Origin: a virus
Virus record (IMG/VR): IMGVR_UViG_3300028364_000080
Coordinates: 1-35,911 of that record
Strand: one strand, 5' to 3'
Length of the DNA: 35,911 bases
Shown: one piece after another, positions 1-8,364 of the stretch
Layout: the number at the start of each line of letters is the position of its first letter
Numbering within the stretch: the first letter of the stretch is position 1
Program-made: the position numbers and the translations under genes
The notes under the pieces: model-generated
Told to the model about the DNA's origin: nothing
The model's input: the letters and a program-made list of their open reading frames with translations, nothing else
Database searches by the model: none

Positions 1-37
1 GAGAACTAGACGGCCCCTTAGTGTTGGTTTGGTTTGG

Positions 38-88
38 TTATCCACAGGCTGTGGGTAAACTACCTAACCTGTGGATAACTTATCCACA
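38..88. other. Left-end DnaA-box cluster
   Basis: Three perfect matches to the DnaA box TTATCCACA lie at 38-46 (+), 70-78 (-) and 80-88 (+). A one-mismatch copy, TGTGGGTAA, lies at 50-58 (-). The pair at 70-88 forms a palindrome of two boxes around one base. T/G-rich direct repeats (TTTGG units) precede it at about 25-38. The cluster sits just upstream of the terminase genes and mirrors another cluster at the right edge. It could be part of a replication origin that becomes continuous on circularisation, or terminase binding sites beside cos. Confidence 0.75.
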
Positions 89-114
89 ACGCTTTTATTT
101 GGGAGGGTTGCTTT

Positions 115-561
115 ATGTCGAGGCCAGTTCATAATCCTGTTGGCAACCCTACTAAGTCTGTGCTACCTGCTGAGCCTAAGTCTGAGAACCTGGTCAAGCG
201 TGAGACTCCTCCGGTGCCTAGTGCGCTGGGCGTGATTGGCGCTGTGGTGTGGGCTGAGGTGTGGGAGGCTGGCGGGGATGCGTACCATCCTGCTACAGAC
301 AAGTACGTGATTGAGCGCTACGCTTCTCTTGTTGAAAGGCGCTCAGATTTTCTAGAGATTCTAGGCTGTGAGGGGTTCATTACTGAGGGTTCTCAGGGTC
401 AACAGGTGGCCCATCCTGCTGCTAAGCTGCTGGCCGATGTGGAGTCTAAAATGGTGGCACTTGAGGATCGACTAGGCTTGTCCCCTGAGGCTCGTTTGAG
501 GGTTGGTATTTCAGCGTTGGAGCACAAGAGTAAGTTTGATGCGTTCATGGATGACAACTAA
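115..561 (+). CDS. terS: Terminase small subunit (P27-like)
   Basis: 148 residues. The likely role is recognition of the packaging site and loading of the large terminase subunit. The C-terminal stretch around residues 115-135 (LGLSPEARLRVG) resembles the conserved end of P27-family small terminases, and the middle is helical with an N-terminal proline-rich tail. GGGAGG at 101-106 precedes the ATG by 8 bases. It is the first gene from the left edge, the usual place in cos phages. Unusually, it is separated from the large subunit by nrdJ. The assignment rests on motif resemblance and position, so it is good but not certain. Confidence 0.75.
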   Translation: MSRPVHNPVGNPTKSVLPAEPKSENLVKRETPPVPSALGVIGAVVWAEVWEAGGDAYHPATDKYVIERYASLVERRSDFLEILGCEGFITEGSQGQQVAHPAAKLLADVESKMVALEDRLGLSPEARLRVGISALEHKSKFDAFMDDN

Positions 562-757
562 ACCACTGCGTGTGGTATGTTCTAATATCAACACAGCTGC
601 TCATTTTGTTGCTTTGTGTCGATATAAGGTTTGCACAGAACTTCGCTACCGTTCTGTTGCATGTGGAGGGGTGAGCGGCTTAGCGTGCGTTTGTCGGTGA
701 ACGCATTAACCCTAGGTGTTAAGTGCGCTCCTCCTCCTGATTTTCTTCCAGTAAAAG

Positions 758-829
758 TTGCATATCGTGTTGGGGCCTGGTAGGCTCGTTTATCGTGCCT
801 ACACCAGTAGGTACGTCTATCTACTGTGT
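758..829 (+). promoter_or_regulatory. Possible promoter and hairpin leader of nrdJ
   Basis: Within the 282-base gap 562-843, TTGCAT (758-763) and TAGGCT (781-786) are 17 bases apart, a plausible but weak promoter. A hairpin pairs GTAGGC (780-785) with GCCTAC (797-802). A second pairs ACAC/AGTAG (801-810) with CTACT/GTGT (821-829), with one bulged C. The hairpins share bases 801-802, so full formation of both competes slightly. I could not recognise a B12-box or cobalamin riboswitch despite the downstream B12 enzyme. A shorter stem, TGCGTT/AACGCA, occurs near 687-706. Confidence 0.35.
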
Positions 830-843
830 AAAGAGGTTTTAGC

Positions 844-2787
844 ATGACTAAGTTCGGCCCTATTGGCAAAGAGGTTTATGAGCGTACGTACTCAAGGGTT
901 AAGCAAGATGGGACTTCTGAGCTATGGTCTGACACTGTGCGGCGTGTGGTTGACGGTAACATTGAGCTAGCGCCTGATGCCGTGTTTGATGGTGAGCGTG
1001 ATGCTCTGATTAATTTGATGGAAGATTTTAAGATTATACCTGCTGGTCGTCATTTGTGGGCTAGTGGGGCTAATACAAAGCTGGGTTTGTATAACTGCCA
1101 TAGAGCAGGTTGGGATGAGACGCTTAGTGGTCATTTCCTGTTTACGTTTGATCAGTTGATGCTTGGAGGTGGCGTTGGGGCTAACTACTCCTCGGAATAC
1201 CTGCAACGTGGACCAAAGGTGAGCAGTGCGGTCACTTTTGTGCCGTTTATGAGCGAAAAACACCCTGATTTTGAGTTTATGAAGGCTGATGTGATCGCTT
1301 TTGAGGGTAGTTTCTCCACTAATTACGTGGTTGAGGACTCTCGTGAGGGTTGGATTGAGGCCCTGAGGCTCGTAATTGAAGCTCACACGCTCGCTTACGA
1401 TAGCGTGGTTAGTGTGGATGTGTCCGGCGTTCGTGGTCGTGGGGTGCCCATTAGGGGCTTTGGTGGCATCGCTTCTGGGCCTGAACCTCTTGTGAGGATG
1501 CTTACTCTGGTTAATGACACGCTTAATGGTCTGGTCGGGCGGTACCTGACTCCATTGTCGGCTATGGAAATGGACCACAACATTGCATCCTGTGTCATCG
1601 CTGGCAACGTGAGGCGTTCTGCTCGCATGAGCATTCTGCATTGGCAGGATGCGGATATTCTTGATTTTATTGATTGTAAAAAGGATTCTGCTTTGCACTG
1701 GTCGACAAATATCAGTGTTGAGGTCGATGACGCCTACTTCGCTGCTGTGGCGGCTGACGACTATATGGCGTGTGCTGTTCGTGATGCGTTGGCTGAGGGT
1801 ATGTTCACTAATGGTGAGCCTGGTGTGTTCAATTCTTCTCTGGCTTCTGTGGGTGAGCGTGGTGACGTTCGTTCTACTAATCCTTGTGGTGAAATTGCGT
1901 TGGAGGAGTGGGAGCAGTGTTGTTTGGGTCACGTTAATCTGGCTGCTTACGTTGGCAACCACGCTGGCGCTAAAACGGCTTTTAACCTGATGACACGTTA
2001 CTTGATGCGTGCTACTCTCGCTGAGTCTTCTGATGCTCGTCAGGAGGCTGTGAAGGCGGCTAACAGGCGTATCGGGGTTGGGTTCTTTGGTTTTAATGAT
2101 TGGGCTGTGCTGCAGGGCTTTGCTTTTGATCGTATTCCGTATTCTGGAGATTTAGAGGGCATGTTGGGGGCTTACCGTGAGACTGTGGAGCGTGTTGCTC
2201 AGTCTTACGCTGTGGATCTAGGAATTAATGTGCCTGTGAAGACTACTACTGTTGCTCCTACTGGCAGTATTGCTAAGTTGCCTGGTGTGTCTGAGGGGCT
2301 TCAACCTCCTTACGCTAGGTACTTTATTAGGCGTGTTCGTTACGCTGCTAACGACCCTAGGTTGGAGGATTTGATTGTGCAGGGCTATGATGTTGAGCCG
2401 TGTGTTTACACTCCTAACACTGAGGTTGTTTCGTTTGTGTGCCGTGATACGCTCATGGACTATGCGCCTGCGTGGCTGGTTAAGCAGTCTGATGAGATTA
2501 GTTTGGAGTCCTACTTTGAAGTTCAGGCGTTTGTTCAGCGTGTTTGGGCTGATAATGCTTTGAGCATTACAGGTAATTTCTACCGTGAGGATACGTCAGT
2601 GGTTGAATTGGCGGATTTGCTCACTAAGTGGTTGCCGCTTGTGAAGGGGTTTACTGCTATGCCTGAGGATGGTCGTCCACAGTCTCCTTATGAGAGATTG
2701 ACGGCTGAAGAATATGAGGCTGCTGCTCATAAGAGCGTTGGGCAGGCTATGGATGATTGCGCTACTGGTGCTTGTCCTGTGAGATGA
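844..2787 (+). CDS. nrdJ: Adenosylcobalamin-dependent ribonucleotide reductase, class II monomeric
   Basis: 647 residues. It reduces ribonucleoside triphosphates to dNTPs using vitamin B12 (class II). All expected cysteines are visible and correctly spaced against the Lactobacillus leichmannii enzyme. C85 (YNCHRAG) and C359 form the active-site disulfide pair, C348 in NPCGEI is the thiyl radical cysteine, and C639/C644 (CATGACPVR) are the C-terminal shuttle pair. At 647 residues it is somewhat shorter than the roughly 740-residue model enzyme, yet looks intact. The start is the ATG after AAGAGG. It lies between the two terminase genes, an unusual place for a nucleotide metabolism gene, and has its own leader. 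Confidence 0.95.
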   Translation: MTKFGPIGKEVYERTYSRVKQDGTSELWSDTVRRVVDGNIELAPDAVFDGERDALINLMEDFKIIPAGRHLWASGANTKLGLYNCHRAGWDETLSGHFLFTFDQLMLGGGVGANYSSEYLQRGPKVSSAVTFVPFMSEKHPDFEFMKADVIAFEGSFSTNYVVEDSREGWIEALRLVIEAHTLAYDSVVSVDVSGVRGRGVPIRGFGGIASGPEPLVRMLTLVNDTLNGLVGRYLTPLSAMEMDHNIASCVIAGNVRRSARMSILHWQDADILDFIDCKKDSALHWSTNISVEVDDAYFAAVAADDYMACAVRDALAEGMFTNGEPGVFNSSLASVGERGDVRSTNPCGEIALEEWEQCCLGHVNLAAYVGNHAGAKTAFNLMTRYLMRATLAESSDARQEAVKAANRRIGVGFFGFNDWAVLQGFAFDRIPYSGDLEGMLGAYRETVERVAQSYAVDLGINVPVKTTTVAPTGSIAKLPGVSEGLQPPYARYFIRRVRYAANDPRLEDLIVQGYDVEPCVYTPNTEVVSFVCRDTLMDYAPAWLVKQSDEISLESYFEVQAFVQRVWADNALSITGNFYREDTSVVELADLLTKWLPLVKGFTAMPEDGRPQSPYERLTAEEYEAAAHKSVGQAMDDCATGACPVR

Positions 2788-2805
2788 TTCAGGAGGGTCG
2801 TCAGT

Positions 2806-4266
2806 ATGGTTAAACAATACGATTACCCTACTGATGGCCCTAGGGTCACTAAGTTTTGTCGAACCTTTCTAACCCTCAACGGCTCATTTGCAGGTCAGCC
2901 ATTTATTCCTTTGGAGTGGATGGAAGATGTGTTAGCGGACATGTTCAGGCTGGTGCCTTCTACAGGCATGCGTAAGCACAGAACGTATCTGCTGGGTGTA
3001 CCACGTAAGAATGCTAAGAGTACTCTGGGCGCAGCTATTGCTGTTTACATGCTAATTGCCGATAAGAGCGACAAGGCTCCTGTGATCATTTCTGCTGCTG
3101 GCGACCGTAAGCAGGCTCGTCTTGTGTTTGATATGGCTAAAGAGATGATCATGGCGTCCCCTGAGCTGAAAGAGCTTTGTTCTATATTTCGTGACGAGAT
3201 TAGGTGCAACCATAACGGCGGTATTTACAAGGCTGTGTCTGCTGATGCTGGTCTGGCGCATGGACTTAACCCTTCGTGTGTTATTGTGGATGAGTATCAT
3301 ATCCATAAAAACAAGGATCTTTACGTCGCATTGAACACTGGTTCTGCCATGCGTAATTCTCCTTTGACGCTGGTCATTTCTACTGCAGGGTTTGATGAGG
3401 AGGAGTCTCCTCTTGGTGAGTTGTATTCGTATGGCAGGCGTGTTCAATCTGGGGAGGTTGACGATTCAGCGTTCGGGATGACGTGGTATGGTCCTAGGGA
3501 GACTGAGGGCCTTGATTACCTAGATCCTGCTGTGTGGGCGGCTCATAACCCTTCGTGGGAGATTATGAATCACGATGAAATGGCAACTAGCGCCAAACAA
3601 ATGCCTGAGTCTGAGTTTGTAAGGTTCCGCCTTAACGGCTGGACGGCTACGGAAACGGCTTGGTTTGCTGCTGGCGTGTGGGAGGCTAGGGAAGATTCCA
3701 GTAAGGCTTTGGTGCCTGGTGACTTGATTGTGCTGGGCTTTGATGGCGCTTGGAAGGGAGATAGCACGGCACTTATTGGCGTGCGTATGTCTGACCTGCA
3801 CATTGAGGTTCTGGGGCATTGGGAGGCACCACCTGATTCTCCACATTGGCGTACGCCTGCTGAGGAGGTTGAGCAGACTATTCGTGATGCTGTTGGTAGG
3901 TTTGCTGTACGTGAGGTTGCTGCGGATCCTTACAGGTTTGAGCAGTCCCTACAGAGGCTTGCTTCTGAGGGCGTTCCTATTGTGGAGTTCAAATCTAACT
4001 CTTTGGCTCGTATGGTACCTGCTACTCAAGCCTTTTATGATGCCGTGATGGATAGTAAGTTGTCTCATAACGGTAATCCTGCTTTGGCCCGCCACGTTCG
4101 TAACGCTGTACTGAAGTCTGATCGACATGGAGCTAGGGTAACGAAGAATTACAAGAGTAGCAAGTCTCATATCGACTTAGCTATTGCGGCTGTTATTGGT
4201 TTGTCAAGAGCTGTTTCGTGGCGTGAGTCTGCTCCTGCTCCTGAAGCAGAAATGCTTATTTTGTAG
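2806..4266 (+). CDS. terL: Terminase large subunit
   Basis: 486 residues, the ATP-driven DNA translocase and nuclease that fills the head. The Walker A-type motif VPRKNAKST is at residues 65-73 and Walker B VIVDEYH at 159-165, with the ATPase in the N-terminal half. The C-terminal RNase H-like nuclease shows LGFDGAWKGD near residue 308 with later acidic sites (ADPYRFE; HIDLAIAA near 450). AGGAGG lies 11 bases before the ATG. It is of the Terminase_1/HK97-like group. It follows nrdJ by 18 bases and probably shares its transcript, so nrdJ expression may be tied to late packaging genes. Confidence 0.95.
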   Translation: MVKQYDYPTDGPRVTKFCRTFLTLNGSFAGQPFIPLEWMEDVLADMFRLVPSTGMRKHRTYLLGVPRKNAKSTLGAAIAVYMLIADKSDKAPVIISAAGDRKQARLVFDMAKEMIMASPELKELCSIFRDEIRCNHNGGIYKAVSADAGLAHGLNPSCVIVDEYHIHKNKDLYVALNTGSAMRNSPLTLVISTAGFDEEESPLGELYSYGRRVQSGEVDDSAFGMTWYGPRETEGLDYLDPAVWAAHNPSWEIMNHDEMATSAKQMPESEFVRFRLNGWTATETAWFAAGVWEAREDSSKALVPGDLIVLGFDGAWKGDSTALIGVRMSDLHIEVLGHWEAPPDSPHWRTPAEEVEQTIRDAVGRFAVREVAADPYRFEQSLQRLASEGVPIVEFKSNSLARMVPATQAFYDAVMDSKLSHNGNPALARHVRNAVLKSDRHGARVTKNYKSSKSHIDLAIAAVIGLSRAVSWRESAPAPEAEMLIL

Positions 4267-4275
4267 GAGGTTCGT

Positions 4276-4413
4276 ATGGTAGTTACTTTACTGATTGTTG
4301 TGGGGTTGTGTTTGGTGGTGGTTGGCTCATTTATGGTGTCTCCTGGGTTGGCTGTGGTGGTTGTGGGGGTTGGGCTTCTGCGTCTAGCTATTATGATGGG
4401 CGGTAAACCATAA
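4276..4413 (+). CDS. Small two-helix membrane protein
   Basis: 45 residues, almost entirely hydrophobic (MVVTLLIVVGLCLVVVGS, then a second segment ending LLRLAIMMGGKP), consistent with two transmembrane helices. GGAGG at 4266-4270 sits 5 bases before the ATG, and the TAA overlaps the portal start by one base (TAATG), indicating translational coupling. A membrane protein between terminase and portal has no obvious assembly role. I recognise no family and assign no function. Confidence 0.7.
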   Translation: MVVTLLIVVGLCLVVVGSFMVSPGLAVVVVGVGLLRLAIMMGGKP

Positions 4414-5681
4414 TGGGTTTTCTAACTAGATTTATGGGCGCAGCTGAAGAGCGTAGTGCCGATACTGTGACGTGGCACGATATTTTTGGTCGTGACGTGG
4501 ACCGCCCTTCTAACACTGTTGCGGGGCAAATGATTACTGACACTTCCGCACTGCAGATTTCTGCTGTGTATGCGTCTATCCGTATCCTTTCTGATGGTGT
4601 CTCTACGCTACCTTTGGGTGTGTACAAACCTAAGGGCAAGCAGCGCATTGAGGCCAAGCCTGCTCCTGATTGGTCTAAGTTTGAGGCTGGGCCTTACACT
4701 AAGATTGATGTGGTATCACAAACTATGGTTAGTTTGTTGCTGCAAGGCAACGCTTACATCGCAACGTATCGTGATGGTGATGGTCGGGTTCAATACCTAG
4801 AGGTTCTAGATCCGTTTGCGGTCACTCCTAAGTTGGTTGGCGCTACTGTGGTGTACGATATCATTGGGGTATCTGGCGCTAAGTCTCAACTAACCAAATA
4901 TGACATTTTGCATATTAGGGGCATGACGATGCCGGGCCAGTTGGAGGGACTATCTCCTGTGGCGTATGCTCGTGAGACGCTTGGGCTATCCAAGGCCGCT
5001 ACTGAGTTTGGTGGGGCGTTCTTTGGCAACGGCGGGTTCCCTGGGTTGGTTGCTGAGGTTCCTGGCACGTTGTCCCCAACTGCTCAGACTACGCTTAAAC
5101 GTAACTGGCAGGATTTGCATGGAGGCTCTGGTAATGCTCACGCCTTGGCTGTTCTCACTGAGGGTACTAAGCTGAGTAAGATCACCATCGCTCCTAATGA
5201 TGCTCAGTTCTTGGAGACTAGGCAATTTCAAGTGAACGAGGTTGCTCGCCTTTATGGCGTTCCTACTTCGTTGTTGCAGCAGGCTGATGGGCCTGAAATG
5301 GGCCAGAGTATTCAGGATAAAAACACACACTTTGTGCAGCATTCTCTCAGGCCCTGGGTTGAGCGCATTGAGGCGGCGTTCTCATGGCTTGTTGTGTCTG
5401 AGGGTCGTTTCCCTAATGGGTTTGTCAAGCTAAATCTTGATGGCCTGTTGCGTGGTAACCATGAGACACGTTACGCCACTTACGTTTCTGCTGCTACTTC
5501 TGGCATTTTGACTATTAATGAGATACGTGCTATGGAGGATTTGGAGCCTGTTGAGTGGGGCGATACTCCTATTAGTGTGCAAGTGCAGTCTAAGACTGAT
5601 GAGCCTGCTGAGGCGGCTCCTGTGGCGGCTGTGCCTGATCCTGCTGTTGATCCTGTGGAGGTTGAAGATGAGCAAGAATAA
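4413..5681 (+). CDS. Portal protein (HK97 family)
   Basis: 422 residues. It forms the dodecameric ring at one capsid vertex through which DNA passes and to which the tail connects. The N-terminal motif around residues 45-70 (QISAVYASIRILSDGV, then LPLGVYK) and the later RQFQVNEVARLYGVP segment are typical of the phage portal family PF04860. The C-terminus is acidic and proline/alanine-rich. The gene overlaps the preceding small membrane gene by one base and the protease gene by 14 bases, as is usual for an HK97-type head operon. Confidence 0.93.
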   Translation: MGFLTRFMGAAEERSADTVTWHDIFGRDVDRPSNTVAGQMITDTSALQISAVYASIRILSDGVSTLPLGVYKPKGKQRIEAKPAPDWSKFEAGPYTKIDVVSQTMVSLLLQGNAYIATYRDGDGRVQYLEVLDPFAVTPKLVGATVVYDIIGVSGAKSQLTKYDILHIRGMTMPGQLEGLSPVAYARETLGLSKAATEFGGAFFGNGGFPGLVAEVPGTLSPTAQTTLKRNWQDLHGGSGNAHALAVLTEGTKLSKITIAPNDAQFLETRQFQVNEVARLYGVPTSLLQQADGPEMGQSIQDKNTHFVQHSLRPWVERIEAAFSWLVVSEGRFPNGFVKLNLDGLLRGNHETRYATYVSAATSGILTINEIRAMEDLEPVEWGDTPISVQVQSKTDEPAEAAPVAAVPDPAVDPVEVEDEQE

Positions 5682-6363
5682 GAACGCTTTTGAAAGACGT
5701 ACCGTTTCTGAGGATGTTGAGTTTCGTGAGAATGAGACTGGTGGCGTAACAGCTTATGGTTACGCTGCTAGGTTCGATTCTGCGTCTCAGAATCTTGGGG
5801 GCTTTGTGGAGCGTATCGCTCCTGGGGCGTTCAAGCAAACGTTGCAAGAGGCTGATATTCGTGGGCTTTTCAATCACGATCCTAACTATGTGCTGGGGCG
5901 TAATCGAGCTGGAACGTTGCGTATGGCTGAGGATGATAAGGGCCTGTCTTATGAGATTGATCTGCCTAACACTTCTGCTGGGCGTGATGTCGCTGAGCTG
6001 TTGCGACGTGGTGATGTGTCTGGGTCGTCCTTTGGGTTCCGCATGATTGAAGAGTCGTGGTCCGAAACTGATTCTGGGTTCCCTGAGCGCACTGTTGCTG
6101 TTGCAGCTTTGCGTGACGTTGGACCTGTGACGTTCCCTGCCTACACGGCTGCTGAGTCTGCTTTGCGTAGTCTCGCTGAGGTTCGAGGTTTGTCTCTTGA
6201 GCGGCTTGTTGCTGCTGGCGAGGCTGATTGTTTGCAGGAGGTGCTAGCGGAGCGTGCTGAGGTGCGTGAGGAGGCTCCTTCTGCTGATGAGGATGAAGGT
6301 AATACTGATGATGAGGGTCGGGCCATCCCCGCCCTTATTCGTAGGTTTAATCACCTTCTGTAG
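5668..6363 (+). CDS. Prohead protease (HK97/U35 family)
   Basis: 231 residues. This maturation protease cleaves the capsid delta domain during head assembly. The conserved core is GYAARFDS (31-38), NHDPNYVLGR with catalytic His70, and GSSFGF with probable catalytic Ser121, matching Peptidase_U35. I chose the ATG at 5668 because GGAGG (5657-5661) lies 6 bases before it; the open frame further upstream is only a shadow of portal. The C-terminus beyond about residue 165 is rich in Glu/Ala and may be a scaffold-like tail. Confidence 0.92.
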   Translation: MSKNKNAFERRTVSEDVEFRENETGGVTAYGYAARFDSASQNLGGFVERIAPGAFKQTLQEADIRGLFNHDPNYVLGRNRAGTLRMAEDDKGLSYEIDLPNTSAGRDVAELLRRGDVSGSSFGFRMIEESWSETDSGFPERTVAVAALRDVGPVTFPAYTAAESALRSLAEVRGLSLERLVAAGEADCLQEVLAERAEVREEAPSADEDEGNTDDEGRAIPALIRRFNHLL

Positions 6364-6382
6364 ATGGTCGGGCTAACCCCGC
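6316..6382 (+). repeat. 17-base near-identical direct repeat at the protease/capsid junction
   Basis: GGTCGGGCCATCCCCGC (6316-6332) recurs as GGTCGGGCTAACCCCGC (6366-6382), 15 of 17 bases alike and 50 bases apart. Each copy can fold as a short CGGG/CCCG hairpin. One copy is inside the end of the protease gene, the other directly after its stop. The role is unknown. Confidence 0.55.
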
Positions 6383-6407
6383 TATCAAATGTTAATGCTG
6401 TTTTTGG

Positions 6408-6426
6408 TAGAGCCTACCTGGCTCTA
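6408..6426 (+). promoter_or_regulatory. Hairpin in the capsid gene leader
   Basis: TAGAGCC (6408-6414) and GGCTCTA (6420-6426) pair perfectly around a five-base loop, 25 bases before the capsid ATG. There is no T-run, so it is unlikely to be a terminator. It could be an RNA-stabilising or processing hairpin for the highly expressed capsid message. Confidence 0.45.
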
Positions 6427-6451
6427 ATCTACTACTCTATCGGAGGATTTT

Positions 6452-7639
6452 ATGTCTATTGAAATGCTGAAGAATGTTTTTGAAAGTCGCCGTAAGGCGC
6501 AGGAAGAGCTTAAGGGACTCTATGATTCCTTTGAGGGTCGGGAACTTGACGCTGAAGGCAAGCAGGCTGAAGAGCGTATCGGCGGTCTACTTGTAGACTT
6601 GCAGAAGCGTGAGCAGAACATTGCTACCATGCTTGACGTGGACGCTTCTGCTGATGCCGCTCGTGCGGCTAGCTTTGAGGCGCCTGGTAAGGCTCCTGTT
6701 GAGGTTGCTACCGTGTCGGATAACGACACTTTCCGTAGCCTCGCTAATCGTGGCGTTGGCGCTTCTCATGAGTTCCGTGATAACGTGACTCTTATTAAGG
6801 GCACTGCTACTGACGGCGCTGAGCTTGTTCCTACTACGCTTAGCACTACGCTGATTGAGTTCATGCGTGCTTCTTCTACGGTTATGCAGGAGACTGCTAC
6901 CGTTATCAACACTAGTGGTGGAGAGAGTCTTGTTCTGCCTACCGTCACTAGCTATTCTGCTGCTTCTATCGTGGCTGAGAACGGGCAAATCGGCAATGAT
7001 GCGCCACAGTTCACTACTGTTTCGCTTGGGGCGTTCAAGTACGCTTTCCTGATTCCAATTTCGTCTGAACTTCTGGCTGATCAGGGCTTTGATATCACTC
7101 CTTTCCTGGCTCGCCAGGCGGGTGTGGCTCTTGGTCGTGGCGCTGGCGCTCACTTCGTTAGCGGTACGGGTTCTGGTCAACCTCAGGGTGTTGATGAAGC
7201 TACCACTGGTGTGACTGCTGCTTCTGCGACGGCTATCACTGGTGACGAGCTTATGAATCTTCAGCATTCTGTTGTTGATGCATACCGTGCTAACGCCACT
7301 TGGATCATGAAGGATTCTACTAGCCTTTTGATTCGTAAGCTCAAGAGTACTGACAACCAGTACCTGTGGGCACCTGGCCTTACGGCTGGCGCTCCTGATA
7401 CCCTTCTGGGTAACCCTGTGAAGCTTGATGACAACATGGCTGCTGCTGCTACTGGCAATGCTTCTGTTGTTTACGGTGACATTGGTGCAGCTTACGCTAT
7501 TCGTATGGCTGGCGGCGTTAATGTTGCGGTGTCTAATGACTTCAAGTTCGACTTTGATGTCACTACGTACCGTTTCACCATGCGTGTCGATGGTAAGATT
7601 GTGGACGGCAACGCTGTTCGCAAACTTGTTCAGGCATAA
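6452..7639 (+). CDS. Major capsid protein (HK97 fold)
   Basis: 395 residues, the main shell protein. Residues 1-65 are a charged predicted coiled coil, the delta domain that serves as built-in scaffold and is removed by the protease. The rest matches the HK97-type capsid family PF05065: a segment near 125-135 (ELVPTTLSTTLI), FLIPISSELLADQGFDI near 200, and a C-terminal beta-rich P/A domain ending FTMRVDGKIVDGNAV. CGGAGG precedes the start. It is followed at once by two strong hairpins, as expected for a gene needing much more product than its neighbours. Confidence 0.95.
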   Translation: MSIEMLKNVFESRRKAQEELKGLYDSFEGRELDAEGKQAEERIGGLLVDLQKREQNIATMLDVDASADAARAASFEAPGKAPVEVATVSDNDTFRSLANRGVGASHEFRDNVTLIKGTATDGAELVPTTLSTTLIEFMRASSTVMQETATVINTSGGESLVLPTVTSYSAASIVAENGQIGNDAPQFTTVSLGAFKYAFLIPISSELLADQGFDITPFLARQAGVALGRGAGAHFVSGTGSGQPQGVDEATTGVTAASATAITGDELMNLQHSVVDAYRANATWIMKDSTSLLIRKLKSTDNQYLWAPGLTAGAPDTLLGNPVKLDDNMAAAATGNASVVYGDIGAAYAIRMAGGVNVAVSNDFKFDFDVTTYRFTMRVDGKIVDGNAVRKLVQA

Positions 7640-7640
7640 T

Positions 7641-7664
7641 AGTACCGTTATCGGTACTGTTTTG
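7641..7664 (+). terminator. Rho-independent terminator after capsid gene
   Basis: AGTACCG (7641-7647) and CGGTACT (7652-7658) pair perfectly around TTAT and are followed by GTTTTG, giving a classical small terminator directly after the capsid stop codon. Confidence 0.75.
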
Positions 7665-7673
7665 TAATCTGGT

Positions 7674-7717
7674 GGGTAAGGGCCTTAAGACTCCTCCTGG
7701 TCTTTTGGCCCTTACCC
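7674..7717 (+). terminator. Second long hairpin after capsid gene
   Basis: GGGTAAGGGCC (7674-7684) and GGCCCTTACCC (7707-7717) form an 11-bp perfect stem. Inside it AAGAC (7687-7691) pairs with GTCTT (7700-7704). Only a weak T-tract follows (TCCTTTAAG). It could act as a back-up terminator or as an RNA stability/processing element limiting read-through into the connector genes. Confidence 0.65.
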
Positions 7718-7748
7718 TCCTTTAAGTTAGTCTTTGGAGGTGGTGAGT

Positions 7749-8354
7749 GTGGGAGATTACGCAACACTGAGCGAGGTTCGTGCAGGTGATGGCATGGATG
7801 ACATCACTGTGTTTCCTGACGCCACTATTAATGAGGCTATTGATTTCGCTGAAGAGCTGATTGATCGTTACACAGGCACTAGTTGGGTGTACAAGGCTTT
7901 TACTGTCACCATGAGCGGTAACGGTAGGCGCTCTTTGCTGCTCAAAGACGATGAGAGTAGGGTTATCATTAACCCACGCACCCTAACCTCTGTTGAGGTT
8001 GATGGGGTTGCTGTAGCCTCTGTGGCTGGTTGGGGCTTGCATCCTGATGGTGTGGTCGTGCGTGATTCTGGCGTATTTGACTCCTCTACAGTGGGGCGTA
8101 ACGTGGTCATTGTTGGCACTGCTGGATTGACTGATGTTGTTCCTAAGGATATTGCCTGGTGCGCTCGTACGTTGGCTAGACAATACGCTCTTGATTTGGT
8201 GTCTCGTATTCCCGATAGGGCATTGCAGATACAAAATGACTTTGGTTCTGTTACGTTGGCTCAGGCTGGTAACCATCCTGATAGACCTACTAGTCTTCCT
8301 GAGGTTAACGCTCGTCTTGCTAGGCGCCGTCAGATTAGCTACGTGTTCTCTTAG
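7749..8354 (+). CDS. Head-tail connector protein
   Basis: 201 residues. It resembles the adaptor proteins (gp6/Gp15-like) of actinophages that attach below the portal: an N-terminal helical part (YATLSEVRAGDGMDD, then INEAIDFAEELIDRYTG) and a beta middle with INPRTLTSVEVDG. GGAGG at 7736-7740 is 8 bases before the GTG at 7749, which I choose over the upstream TTG that contains the RBS itself. It lies directly behind the capsid terminators and before the tail terminator gene. The assignment combines sequence pattern and conserved order. Confidence 0.75.
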   Translation: MGDYATLSEVRAGDGMDDITVFPDATINEAIDFAEELIDRYTGTSWVYKAFTVTMSGNGRRSLLLKDDESRVIINPRTLTSVEVDGVAVASVAGWGLHPDGVVVRDSGVFDSSTVGRNVVIVGTAGLTDVVPKDIAWCARTLARQYALDLVSRIPDRALQIQNDFGSVTLAQAGNHPDRPTSLPEVNARLARRRQISYVFS

Positions 8355-8364
8355 GAGGGTTGTT

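Noticed and set aside
562-843. Cobalamin riboswitch before the B12 enzyme gene
   Set aside because: No B12-box or typical core could be recognised; only simple hairpins are present. A covariance search would decide.
588-869. Minus-strand frame of 93 codons in the terS-nrdJ gap
   Set aside because: No RBS, no recognisable protein, and all other genes are on the + strand.
967-1962. Long open frame on the minus strand within nrdJ (331 codons)
   Set aside because: It is a mirror of the strong + strand gene, rich in Arg/Thr/Ser/His, with no family pattern and no RBS.
5518-5667. Upstream extension of the prohead protease frame
   Set aside because: The added residues are Leu/Arg-rich shadow of the portal gene; GGAGG and ATG at 5668 give the right start.
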